Shown: positions 27,204 through 34,863, counted from the stretch's first letter. The stretch is 35,221 nt of DNA from Candidatus Cacconaster equifaecalis (GCA_018064445.1 JAGHVE010000004.1:1-35221); one strand, 5' to 3'. Notes: generated from the letters alone by a model not told the origin. Translations and numbers: made by a program.

Positions 27204-27593
27204 TTACAACTTCTTGGTCATTGTGAATAAATTGGATCCGTTTTCGTAGTGGTATGTGACCGAGTCCATCATCTGCTTGCAGATGAATATGCCCAGGCCA
27301 CCTATCTGCCTGCTCTCGAGAGGAGCGTCAATGTCGGGGTCATCCTTTGCCAGAGGGTTGAATTCCACGCCGCCGTCACGGAATCCTATCTCAATTTCAT
27401 TGTTCTTGCGGTTTACCGTGAGTTCCACCCATTTGGATCCGGAGTAGCACAGGATGTTCTCCTCGACCTCTTCCACGCACAGCCTTATCTTGAAAAGTAT
27501 GTCCTCAGGGACATCCGCCATCTCCGGGCAATTCATTACACACTCTATTATTTCTGCATTCCGGCCTTCTACCGGGTCAAATCTTTGTGTCAT
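27204..27593 (-). CDS. RsbW-like serine kinase / ATP-binding anti-sigma-type protein
   Basis: This is a 129-residue GHKL-fold (HATPase_c) protein of RsbW/SpoIIAB size. The N box is CVEEVEENILCYS (residues 39-51, with N46). The G1 box is FRDGGVEFNP (71-80) and the G2 box IGGLGIFICKQMMD (97-110). Such proteins bind a sigma factor or other target and phosphorylate a STAS antagonist. Neither partner is encoded nearby. It is 10 nt upstream of the binding-protein gene and 19 nt after prsW. Whether it has kinase activity is not shown by sequence. Confidence 0.88.
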   Translation of the reverse strand: MTQRFDPVEGRNAEIIECVMNCPEMADVPEDILFKIRLCVEEVEENILCYSGSKWVELTVNRKNNEIEIGFRDGGVEFNPLAKDDPDIDAPLESRQIGGLGIFICKQMMDSVTYHYENGSNLFTMTKKL

Positions 27594-27612
27594 CGTGATA
27601 TGATATTAATAG

Positions 27613-28557
27613 TTAACGGCAAATATACGAAAGAATCCTGAAGCCTGTCTTTCCTATCTGTTTGCGCAGGGCGGCGAGTTCATCCATTTTCTGCCGGAAG
27701 GCCTCGTCATCCTTGCTGTCGGGAGTGAATCCCGCCTGGCTCAGCAGCATACGGCTCTGCTTTTCAATCTTCAATTCCAGATAGAGTTCCTCGTAGGTTA
27801 CTATGTCGAAGAAAACCTCGGGCTGGAACTGATCCTTCATACCAAGCAGATATTTCCCCGCCTTCGTGGCGGCGAAATCCCCCCGCCTTATTGCTGAAAG
27901 TGTCTGGACATCAGTGCTGATACTGTGGTCCATCCAGCTGTAAATCCTCTTTTCGTCAAGGGCGAACATTATCAGGAAAATCACGGCAAAGACCAGAATC
28001 GTGACGGCCAGAAGAACAGGGGCCGGAAGTTGCAGGTTGTTGTGCGCCAGATGAAGCAAGACGGAAGGCAGGAATGCAGGCAGGACAAATGCCGCAAACG
28101 GTCTTCTGTGGGAGAAAAGGTGAAGCAGGCAGGCTGCCAGACCGGTGCATCCGATATGCAGGAATGCGCATCCGAATCCTCTGAAGAATGCGGTTGAAAA
28201 ATTCATATCCGGGTTGGACAGCACATATATTATGTTCTCAAGAAGAGCGAACCCTCCTCCAACGGCCGCTCCGTATATCAGGGCCTCGGAAAGGAACTTG
28301 ATTTTTCTGTCGGCAACCAGCCAGATGACTATGCATCCCTTGGCAAATTCCTCTATCAGCGGGACGGCGGACATTCCCGATATCCCGATGGCCCCCGTGC
28401 CACGGCAGAGCAGCCAGACCGCCAGGCAGCTGATTATTCCGGCGGCGATGCAGACCGCGATGCGCCACATCCTGACAAGTGCAAAGCTGTCGAGAAGTTT
28501 CAGAATAACCAGATAAATGGCTATCGGAAGGACGGATGCGGGAAGAACGGATATCAT
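27613..28557 (-). CDS. PrsW-family intramembrane protease with C-terminal cytoplasmic extension
   Basis: PrsW proteases cleave membrane-anchored regulators; the founding member cuts the anti-sigma factor RsiW. The ATG at 28557 overlaps the upstream AraC stop (ATGA), so it is preferred over the longer track start; this gives 314 residues. Motifs are PLIEEFAKG (E69, E70), GGGFALLENI (E107, N108), FLHIG (H134) and LLHLAHN (H169, H172), with seven or eight membrane helices up to about 200. The last ~110 residues are soluble and charged and I do not recognise them. A role in releasing a membrane regulator is an inference from the family; the substrate is unknown. Confidence 0.86.
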   Translation of the reverse strand: MISVLPASVLPIAIYLVILKLLDSFALVRMWRIAVCIAAGIISCLAVWLLCRGTGAIGISGMSAVPLIEEFAKGCIVIWLVADRKIKFLSEALIYGAAVGGGFALLENIIYVLSNPDMNFSTAFFRGFGCAFLHIGCTGLAACLLHLFSHRRPFAAFVLPAFLPSVLLHLAHNNLQLPAPVLLAVTILVFAVIFLIMFALDEKRIYSWMDHSISTDVQTLSAIRRGDFAATKAGKYLLGMKDQFQPEVFFDIVTYEELYLELKIEKQSRMLLSQAGFTPDSKDDEAFRQKMDELAALRKQIGKTGFRILSYICR

Positions 28558-29552
28558 TTGCCCTTTCTGTTGTCTGCCAGCCACATTTTCGGGGTCATAT
28601 CCATAATCTGGGCGAAATTGCGGTAGAAAGACTGGAGATGCGAATATCCGCTGCGGACGGCTATGTCCTTTATGTTTGTGCCGTCTCTTTCCTCTTTCAT
28701 CAGTTCCAGGGCATACTCTATCCTGCGGTGATTGATGAAATCAGAGAAGTTCTGGCCGTAGCGGCCGTGGATGCTGTTTGAAAGATAGGTCCTGTTTGTA
28801 TTGAGTCTTTCCGCCATTGAAGCAAGGGAGATGGTCGGATCCAGGAACATTTTTTCCTCCAGGATACGGCTGATAATCCCGTTGTCAGGTTCGTTTTCCG
28901 CCTTTTCCTGCCTTGGCTGGGGCTTGGGTACGGCAGGCGTGGGTTTCGGCATCTCCACGGGAATTTCCGGCAGGGTGTCAAGCTTGTACACGTTCCATCC
29001 CAGAAGGCACTGCATTGCGGTCACGAACAGGGAGAGGGACACGGCAACGGGCGGTGTCTTCAAAATCCGGTAGGGCAGGAAAGCCAGCACTTCCAGTACC
29101 ACGATGGTGGCGATGAGGTAGAGGAGAATCTGGGTAAGCCGGTCCGCCGAGTCATTCTCCGTATCGAAGAATTCGGCGACGGCCTTGTTGTAGCGGGATA
29201 CCCCGACCACGGCCCAGATGGAAAAAGTCATCATCTGCAGGCACAGGAATATATTGGTCGCTACCGGGATTTTCAGCGCGGCGAGAGCCAGTGACGGCAG
29301 GAAAATCAGCCAGTCCCACTTGGGGATGTCGCTGCGGAGCGTCACCTCCCTTATTGCGAGGAAAAACAGTGGATAGATGAAAAGAACGGCCATATTCCTG
29401 TCCACTATTGAGAATATTGCCATAACCATCCCCGCCACCATAAGCAGCTGGGATTTCCTGATGCCTTTCTTGAAAAAAATCGCCACGGCCCAGAAAAGGA
29501 TCACAACGGCGGGCAGAATCTGCAGGATGAGGTATAGTGTCTTTGACTCCAT
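28554..29552 (-). CDS. Seven-TM membrane protein with C-terminal AraC-type HTH
   Basis: This is a 332-residue membrane-bound transcription factor. Seven hydrophobic segments occupy about residues 6-205, followed by a Pro-rich linker (KPTPAVPKPQPRQ) and an AraC/XylS DNA-binding domain at about 235-328, with LDPTISLASMAERLNTNRTY for the first HTH and IKDIAVRSGYSHLQSFYRNF for the second. This form occurs repeatedly in Bacteroidota. Its own start lies five bases from a good -7 box. It is the first gene of the minus-strand operon and would be the natural regulator of the divergent promoters, though that is inference. Confidence 0.9.
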   Translation of the reverse strand: MESKTLYLILQILPAVVILFWAVAIFFKKGIRKSQLLMVAGMVMAIFSIVDRNMAVLFIYPLFFLAIREVTLRSDIPKWDWLIFLPSLALAALKIPVATNIFLCLQMMTFSIWAVVGVSRYNKAVAEFFDTENDSADRLTQILLYLIATIVVLEVLAFLPYRILKTPPVAVSLSLFVTAMQCLLGWNVYKLDTLPEIPVEMPKPTPAVPKPQPRQEKAENEPDNGIISRILEEKMFLDPTISLASMAERLNTNRTYLSNSIHGRYGQNFSDFINHRRIEYALELMKEERDGTNIKDIAVRSGYSHLQSFYRNFAQIMDMTPKMWLADNRKGK

Positions 29553-29556
29553 AGCG

Positions 29557-29589
29557 CAAAAATACCTTTTTTATTCTCAAATTCACAAA
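29557..29589 (-). promoter_or_regulatory. Minus-strand promoter of the AraC/PrsW/RsbW operon
   Basis: On the minus strand TTTG (plus-strand CAAA, 29586-29589) and TATTTTTG (29557-29564) are separated by 21 nt, close to the TTTG-N19-TAnnTTTG pattern. The -7 box ends only 4 nt from the ATG at 29552, so the transcript would be leaderless or nearly so, unless translation starts further inside. The -33 element lies at the end of the left direct repeat. Confidence 0.55.
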
Positions 29590-29609
29590 ATCTATTCTCA
29601 AATTCACAA
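29572..29609. repeat. Two 17-bp direct repeats at 21-bp spacing between divergent promoters
   Basis: TATTCTCAAATTCACAA occurs perfectly at 29572-29588 and 29593-29609. The 21-bp period is two helical turns, so both copies face the same side of the DNA, as expected for a paired operator. One copy overlaps the minus-strand -33 element and the other lies just before the plus-strand -33 element. Confidence 0.75.
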
Positions 29610-29613
29610 TCCG

Positions 29614-29646
29614 TTTGGAATTGAGATGAAACCTGTCATATCTTTG
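29614..29646 (+). promoter_or_regulatory. Plus-strand promoter of the paralogue/gluzincin gene set
   Basis: TTTG at 29614-29617 and TATCTTTG at 29639-29646 are 21 nt apart and match the Bacteroidota consensus. The predicted start near 29652 leaves an A-rich leader of about 45 nt before the ATG at 29699. Confidence 0.65.
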
Positions 29647-29698
29647 CGACAGCAAGCGCAAAAAAAGCTGAAAGAAACAGTTTTAAAAGATATTAATT

Positions 29699-30634
29699 AT
29701 GTACGTAAAAAATCAAAACTTCGCAATCTATCTGATTCTCGCAGTGGTCGTGGGATTCGGATTGAGTTTCCTTTTCGGCGGTCTTTCCGTCCGGTCTGAC
29801 CTTTTGGGCGGAGATGTCTCCAAGGCAAACAGGTACTACAATCAGAAGGAGGATCCTTCCTTCACGGTGATAGAGGAAAGGCTCAGGAATGACGGTGAGT
29901 TCCTCGACAGGACAAAAGGAGCGATGGGTTTCCTCCAGAGCCGTATGACGGTCCTGTCCGAACTGACGGAAAAGACAATCGAGGCCTGTGCCGGAATTCC
30001 GGAGTTCCAGCCGCTGATGGCTGAACTTCAGTCGATGAACGCCAAGGCATTCAACACGGCCAAGGCTCTCTCCAACGCCAACGATGGCCTTGACAAGATG
30101 GTGGCAGGCAGGTATGCTCCCGAATACGAACTTTATTCCAATCAGGCATACATCGGCTTCAGCAAGGTCGAGAGCCAGATGGACCTCGGTGAAAAGTTCT
30201 GCAGGATTGCAACCTCCTTCCTTGAAGGCAAGGATGAAGGACAGTATCAGCAGATTGCGCAGCTTCTGTCGGTTTGGGAAGTATATTGCATAGAGAATTC
30301 CCAGATGGTTGCGGATTGGCATAGCCCCGACATAGATTCGAGAGATACCGTACTGCATGAACAGATGCAGGAAGGGAATCGCCATAAAATCAACATCCCG
30401 GGTCCAGGTCCTAGAACGGGGGGAGGATCTGGCAAGCTCAGCAACAGAGTTTTGGATGAATACATCAACGGGATTTCAACCGGCGTCAGGAACAATATCG
30501 ATTGGGCAGGCTTGGGCGGAATCACTCTTGTGGATGCTTTTCCAACTATTAATGTTTACCCGGGTATGACGGGTTTCCCCAATGCAAGTCAGGTTGAAAG
30601 TCAGACTCTCAAAGTAATAATAGAAGACATTTAG
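29699..30634 (+). CDS. Membrane-anchored protein of unknown family, paralogue copy 1
   Basis: I do not recognise this 311-residue protein. Residues 8-28 form one N-terminal membrane segment (AIYLILAVVVGFGLSFLFGG). About 160 helical, charged residues follow on the far side of the membrane (LRNDGEFLDRTKGAMGFLQS, SELTEKTIEACAGIPEFQ, YAPEYELYSNQAYIG). After about 190 the sequence differs from the paralogue at 33675 and includes a Pro/Gly-rich linker (INIPGPGPRTGGGSG). The first 31 residues are identical to copy 2 except in flanks, and the first ~100 bp are about 93% identical. The ATG is 1-2 nt from its stop-coupled neighbour: the next gene starts 1 nt after the stop. Confidence 0.8.
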   Translation: MYVKNQNFAIYLILAVVVGFGLSFLFGGLSVRSDLLGGDVSKANRYYNQKEDPSFTVIEERLRNDGEFLDRTKGAMGFLQSRMTVLSELTEKTIEACAGIPEFQPLMAELQSMNAKAFNTAKALSNANDGLDKMVAGRYAPEYELYSNQAYIGFSKVESQMDLGEKFCRIATSFLEGKDEGQYQQIAQLLSVWEVYCIENSQMVADWHSPDIDSRDTVLHEQMQEGNRHKINIPGPGPRTGGGSGKLSNRVLDEYINGISTGVRNNIDWAGLGGITLVDAFPTINVYPGMTGFPNASQVESQTLKVIIEDI

Positions 30635-30635
30635 G

Positions 30636-33600
30636 ATGAGGGGCATCCTGTCGGAAAGACTGAAAGTTATGATAATCTGTGGGCTGTGCGCGATGTTTGC
30701 GCCGGCCCGCAGTTTCGTCGTTCCCGCCCAGACCGTGTATCAATACAAGACGGATGATGCCACCATCTGTTTCTTCGACAAGAACCAGTCTCAGTACATT
30801 CCTCATCTTATGAGGAAATATGAGTTGGGAAAAGAACTGCACCGTCAGATATGGGACACGATTCCTTCCCAGTCCCCTTTTATGATGCTGACGGACTGGC
30901 AGGATGACGGAAATGCGGGAGTCGGGGTACTGCCGCACACCACAATTCAGGTGAATCTCGCCCCGATGAATATGGCCTATTTCGTATCGCCTTCCAATGA
31001 ACGGTTTGACCATCTCTTCAAGCACGAGTACACCCACGTGGTGATGGCGGACAAGACGAATGACCGGGATATGGGATGGCGGCGATTCACCGGCAACAAG
31101 GTGGTGCCGAATTCAAAATATCCTCTCAGCGCCCTGTGGAGTTACCTTGATGCTCCAAGATGGTATGCCCCCAGATGGTATCACGAGGGCATCGCCTGCT
31201 TTATGGAGACCTGGCTCGGAGACGGGGTGGGGAGGTCTCTCGGAGGCTATGACGAAACCTATTTCCGTACACACATCAAGGAGGGGGAGGAACTTTATTC
31301 GGTGGTCGGCCTGGAAACGGAGGGCACGACGTCCGATTTCCAGCAGGGTGCGACCTCTTACCTTTACGGAACAAGGTTCGTCAACTATCTGGCATACGTC
31401 TATGGCTATGAGAAGTTGATTGATTTCTACAACAGGACGCAGGACAGCCGCACGTTCTATGCAAAACAGTTCGAAAAGGTGTATGGCAAGTCCCTCCGCA
31501 CCGTGTGGAAGGAGTGGGAGGATTTCGAGAAAGAGTATCAGCGGCAGAATCTTGAGAAGCTGGCGGAGTACCCCCTGACGGAGTGCAGGCAGATGGTCGG
31601 GAAGAATCTCGGCGCCACATCACCGATTATCTACGATGAGGAGGCGGGGGAGGCTTTCGCCGCAGTCTACTTCCCTGGAAGCCCCGCGCAGGTTGTCAGA
31701 TTCCCTTTGGACACTGCATCCGGTACTCTGGGCAAGATGAAGAAGCTGGCGGAGATCGACGGTGTCCAGGCCTATCAGACTGCGTACATCGCTTACGACA
31801 GGCGCGGGCGCAGGCTCATCTGGACGGACAGGAATTCAAAGATGCGCGGACTTGTGGTGTATGACCTCAAGCGGGGCAGGGTGGAGAAGAGGCTGAAATA
31901 CCAGCGTGTGTACGACATCTGCTATGACAATGCGGGCGACTGTATGTATGGTATCATCAGCAATCAGGGCATCTGCCACCTCGTCAGATATGATTCCGCA
32001 CTTGAGGAGAGAGAACTCATCTACAGTTTCCCTTTCGGAGTGAGCGTGAGCGACTTGGACGTATCTCACGACGGAGAGAAGATAGTGATGTCCGTCCTTG
32101 GCAAGAAGGGGGAACATTCGCTGATAATGTTCAGGCGGTCTGACATCGAGAACTCCAATTACGAATATCAGACTCTTTATTCTTTGGAAGACTCCAACCT
32201 GAGCCAGTTCCGCTTCAGTCACGATGACAGCAGACTGGTCGGATTCAGTTACTACACCGGTGTCCCCAACATCTGGACGCTTGATCTGGAATCCTGCAAG
32301 TTCGACCTGCTTTCCAACGTCCAGACCGGCCTGTTCGCACCGTATCTTGCCTCGAACGGCAGTGTCTATGCGCTTGAGTATGGTTCTGACGGGATGACTC
32401 CGGTCCGGTTCGAATACAAGGTGCTTGAAGATGCCAACAGTGTGGAATTCCTGGGACAGAAGGCTTTTGAGACCAATCCCGGCCTTGCCGAACTCTCAAC
32501 TCTGAAGAAGCCTGTGGAGGAAATAGGTTTCGGTGAGGTCTATGATTCGGTGAAGGTATATAAACCGTTCAGGGAAATCAGGTTCCAGGGGGCCTATCCG
32601 GATATCAGCGGGTTCACGGACAAGGAGGGGTGGAACAAGATGACACCGGTTCTCGGCTATCATTTCGCGTTCTACGACCCGCTGTCCCTTTTTTCCGTCA
32701 ATCTGTTCGTGGGGGCTTCTCCGTGGAGTCACAACGACTGGAAGAACAAGTTTCACGCGAGCGCCGAGATAAAATACTGGCAGTGGACTCTCAACGCGGC
32801 CTGGAACCCGACCAGTTTCTATGATCTGTTCGGCCCCAGACGCTCCTCCAGGAAAGGCTATCACGTCGCTCTTGGATATGATTCCAAGCACACGATGCAA
32901 TATCCCTTCACCTGGGACTGGGGTGCCTCAATCGCGCATTATGGAGATATGGATGCGTTGCCTCTCTATCAGGAGATTACAACCGACGTTCACTCTTTCC
33001 AGACAGCGGATGTCTATATAAAGGGCGGCAAGGTACGCGGCTCCATCGGGTCGGTTGCGGCCGAAAAGGGATACCGTTTCTCAGCCGAAGGCTATACCTA
33101 TCTGGCGGACGGGAAATTCTTCCCTTCCCTGGAAGTGTCGGGAGATGCCGGATTCCTGCTGCCCGTCGGCAGACATAATTCATTCTGGTTCAAGGGTTCT
33201 GCCGGCCAGTCGTTCGGGGACCGCGGCTCTGCCTTCGGGAACACCTATTTCGGCGGTTTCCGCAACAACTTCGTGGACAACGGTGAGGTGAACAGGTACC
33301 GGACCGTCAATGCAATGCCTGGTGCGAATATCGACCAAATCGGTGCCCACTGCTATCTGAAAGCGACCGGGGAAATCAATTTCTGCCCCATCCGGTTCAA
33401 CAATTTCGGAGCCTTGCAGTGCTATCCCAACTACATTCAGTTCTGTCTGTTCGGACACGACCTGGCAACGGACCTGTGGGGTGACGGCAGGGAATTCAAG
33501 GCAAATTATGTCAGTGCAGGAGCCCAGATGAACATTCAGATGGTCTTCTTCACCCATATGAAGACCACTCTTTCCTTCGGGTATGCCAGAGTCTGGGGCG

Positions 33601-33647
33601 GCGGTCTCAACCAGGGTGATTTTATGTTCTCCCTGAAGTTGCTGTGA
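30636..33647 (+). CDS. Exported gluzincin-motif / beta-propeller / outer-membrane barrel-like protein
   Basis: This is a 1003-residue exported protein. An N-terminal signal region (about residues 10-32) is followed by a metallopeptidase-like part with HEYTH (130-134) and, 50 residues later, WYHEGIACF with E184 as candidate third zinc ligand, the M1-like gluzincin (Peptidase_MA) arrangement. Residues ~325-620 show repeats such as LIWTDRNSKMRGLVVYDL and IVMSVLGKKGEHSLIMF, fitting a TolB-like beta-propeller. From ~650 to the end, alternating aromatic strands (YHFAFYDPLSLFSVNLFVGA, FGNTYFGGFRNNF) suggest an outer-membrane barrel. APRWYAPRWY is a small internal duplication just before the catalytic Glu. 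The substrate is unknown. The domain boundaries come from pattern reading only. Confidence 0.8.
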   Translation: MRGILSERLKVMIICGLCAMFAPARSFVVPAQTVYQYKTDDATICFFDKNQSQYIPHLMRKYELGKELHRQIWDTIPSQSPFMMLTDWQDDGNAGVGVLPHTTIQVNLAPMNMAYFVSPSNERFDHLFKHEYTHVVMADKTNDRDMGWRRFTGNKVVPNSKYPLSALWSYLDAPRWYAPRWYHEGIACFMETWLGDGVGRSLGGYDETYFRTHIKEGEELYSVVGLETEGTTSDFQQGATSYLYGTRFVNYLAYVYGYEKLIDFYNRTQDSRTFYAKQFEKVYGKSLRTVWKEWEDFEKEYQRQNLEKLAEYPLTECRQMVGKNLGATSPIIYDEEAGEAFAAVYFPGSPAQVVRFPLDTASGTLGKMKKLAEIDGVQAYQTAYIAYDRRGRRLIWTDRNSKMRGLVVYDLKRGRVEKRLKYQRVYDICYDNAGDCMYGIISNQGICHLVRYDSALEERELIYSFPFGVSVSDLDVSHDGEKIVMSVLGKKGEHSLIMFRRSDIENSNYEYQTLYSLEDSNLSQFRFSHDDSRLVGFSYYTGVPNIWTLDLESCKFDLLSNVQTGLFAPYLASNGSVYALEYGSDGMTPVRFEYKVLEDANSVEFLGQKAFETNPGLAELSTLKKPVEEIGFGEVYDSVKVYKPFREIRFQGAYPDISGFTDKEGWNKMTPVLGYHFAFYDPLSLFSVNLFVGASPWSHNDWKNKFHASAEIKYWQWTLNAAWNPTSFYDLFGPRRSSRKGYHVALGYDSKHTMQYPFTWDWGASIAHYGDMDALPLYQEITTDVHSFQTADVYIKGGKVRGSIGSVAAEKGYRFSAEGYTYLADGKFFPSLEVSGDAGFLLPVGRHNSFWFKGSAGQSFGDRGSAFGNTYFGGFRNNFVDNGEVNRYRTVNAMPGANIDQIGAHCYLKATGEINFCPIRFNNFGALQCYPNYIQFCLFGHDLATDLWGDGREFKANYVSAGAQMNIQMVFFTHMKTTLSFGYARVWGGGLNQGDFMFSLKLL

Positions 33648-33674
33648 CGGTTTCAATTTTAAAAAATATCGGTT

Positions 33675-34571
33675 ATGTATGTAAAAAATCAAAACTTCGC
33701 AATTTATCTTATTCTCGCAGTGGTAGTGGGATTCGGATTGAGTTTCCTTTTCGGTGGTCTTTCCGTCCAGTCTGATTTTGCCGGCGGAGACATCTCCAAG
33801 GCCTCGCGCTATTCCGCCCAGAAGGAGGATCCCGCACTTAGCGTAATAGAGGACAGGCTCAGGAATGACGAGGAGTTTTTCAACAGCACGAAAGGTGCGA
33901 TGGACCTCCTTCAGAACCGTATGACGGCTCTGTCCGAACTGACGGAAAAGACAATGGAGGTATGTTCCGGAATTCCTGAATTCCAGCCGATGATGACGGA
34001 ACTTAAGTCTATGAATGCCAAGGCGTTCAACACCTCTCTGGCTCTTACCAATGCCAATGCGGGTCTTGAGAGGATGGCGGCGGGAAAACTCGCCCCCGAT
34101 TATGAACTCTATTCCAACCAGGCATATATCGGCTTCAGCAAGGTTGCGAGTCAGATGGACCTCGGCAAGAGAGTGTATGACGTTTCATCCGCATATCTCG
34201 CCGGCAAGAGGGGCGACCAGTACAAACCTCTTGCGGACATTGCCGTGGTATGGTCAGTCTATTGTGCTCAGGATGCCTATATGAACGGCTCCAACAAGGA
34301 CATCGAGTATTGGAAGAACAAATATTCCGAACTTGACGGTGTCGGCGGTTCCGAGATTCGGGCGCAACTTGAAAAGGCGCTTGCCCAGGCCTCCAAGGCA
34401 CAACTGAAGGCCGGAATACAGGACAATTTCGAGAATCTCCTTCAGGACGCGCAGGTCTTGAATAAAGTTATGCTTCTGGGCGGTGGAACTGCGATTATTT
34501 TCAACGGTTCGGTTCTGGAAGCCGCATTCCCGGGATTGACTGACTTGGGAGAAAGGCTTCCCATAGAATAG
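33675..34571 (+). CDS. Membrane-anchored protein of unknown family, paralogue copy 2
   Basis: This 298-residue paralogue of the 29699 gene shares its N-terminal anchor (first 31 residues identical) and the whole region to about residue 190 at high similarity, including ELTEKTMEVCSGIPEFQ, SMNAKAFNT and YELYSNQAYIGFSKV. The C-terminal third is different: a Lys/Ala-rich helical stretch (IRAQLEKALAQASKAQLKAG) followed by a hydrophobic segment (VMLLGGGTAIIFNG), which could be a second membrane contact. It starts 27 nt after the gluzincin gene; no separate promoter is clear, but an ATTTTAAAA leader resembles that of copy 1. The function is unknown. A duplication with C-terminal divergence or replacement is inferred. 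Confidence 0.8.
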   Translation: MYVKNQNFAIYLILAVVVGFGLSFLFGGLSVQSDFAGGDISKASRYSAQKEDPALSVIEDRLRNDEEFFNSTKGAMDLLQNRMTALSELTEKTMEVCSGIPEFQPMMTELKSMNAKAFNTSLALTNANAGLERMAAGKLAPDYELYSNQAYIGFSKVASQMDLGKRVYDVSSAYLAGKRGDQYKPLADIAVVWSVYCAQDAYMNGSNKDIEYWKNKYSELDGVGGSEIRAQLEKALAQASKAQLKAGIQDNFENLLQDAQVLNKVMLLGGGTAIIFNGSVLEAAFPGLTDLGERLPIE

Positions 34572-34579
34572 AATTGTAG

Positions 34580-34745
34580 CAGAGCGACGCGTCAAGGCAA
34601 ACTGATGAAAGTCCGTCAGGGTGATTGGCATCCTGTCACAGTTTCCCGGCGGCCCCTATGCGGACGAAACGTGATTGCTTAAACAGCGAAACGATGTTGG
34701 TTTGGTTCCGTGCGTGAAATGCCGTAATTCGCGCACGGGAATGCC
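34580..34745 (+). other. Structured non-coding segment between converging genes
   Basis: The 292-nt gap 34572-34863 has no credible gene. It contains several good stems: GACGCGTC (self-complementary, near 34585), CAGGGTG/CATCCTG around a 5-nt loop (34617-34635), GTCCG (34611-34615) with CGGAC (about 34661-34665) enclosing it, and TTCCGTGCG/CGCACGGGAA (34706-34741). CTGATGAAAGTC and GAAAC motifs are embedded. Similar GATGAAAGTC loops occur in domain I of group II introns, so a decayed intron end is one option; an independent small RNA is another. The strand is not certain. Also present are the imperfect repeats GGTTCCGTGCGTGAAAT and GGTTCCGTGCATGGAAT. Confidence 0.4.
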
Positions 34746-34863
34746 AAAATTGAAGGTTCCGTGCATGGAATCAGCCTTCTGACGCACGAGAAACACACAT
34801 CGGAATGAAATGATAAAGCGTACGTTCCTGATTAATCCTTCTGCGTGGGTAAGCGGCTCCTCT

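Noticed and set aside
27620-27627. Minus-strand TATATTTG (-7-like) at the 3' end of prsW, possibly an internal promoter for the RsbW-like gene
   Set aside because: The box is formed by codons for Y-I-C at the end of prsW and lacks a -33 element at normal spacing; coincidence cannot be excluded.
34601-34672. Hammerhead-ribozyme-like core: GTC, then CTGATGA, a GTCCG/CGGAC stem, then GAAAC
   Set aside because: The 8 nt between GTC and CTGATGA (AAGGCAAA) cannot form stem I, two extra A residues precede stem II, and stem III would be only about 5 bp with a wobble. A covariance-model search would settle it.
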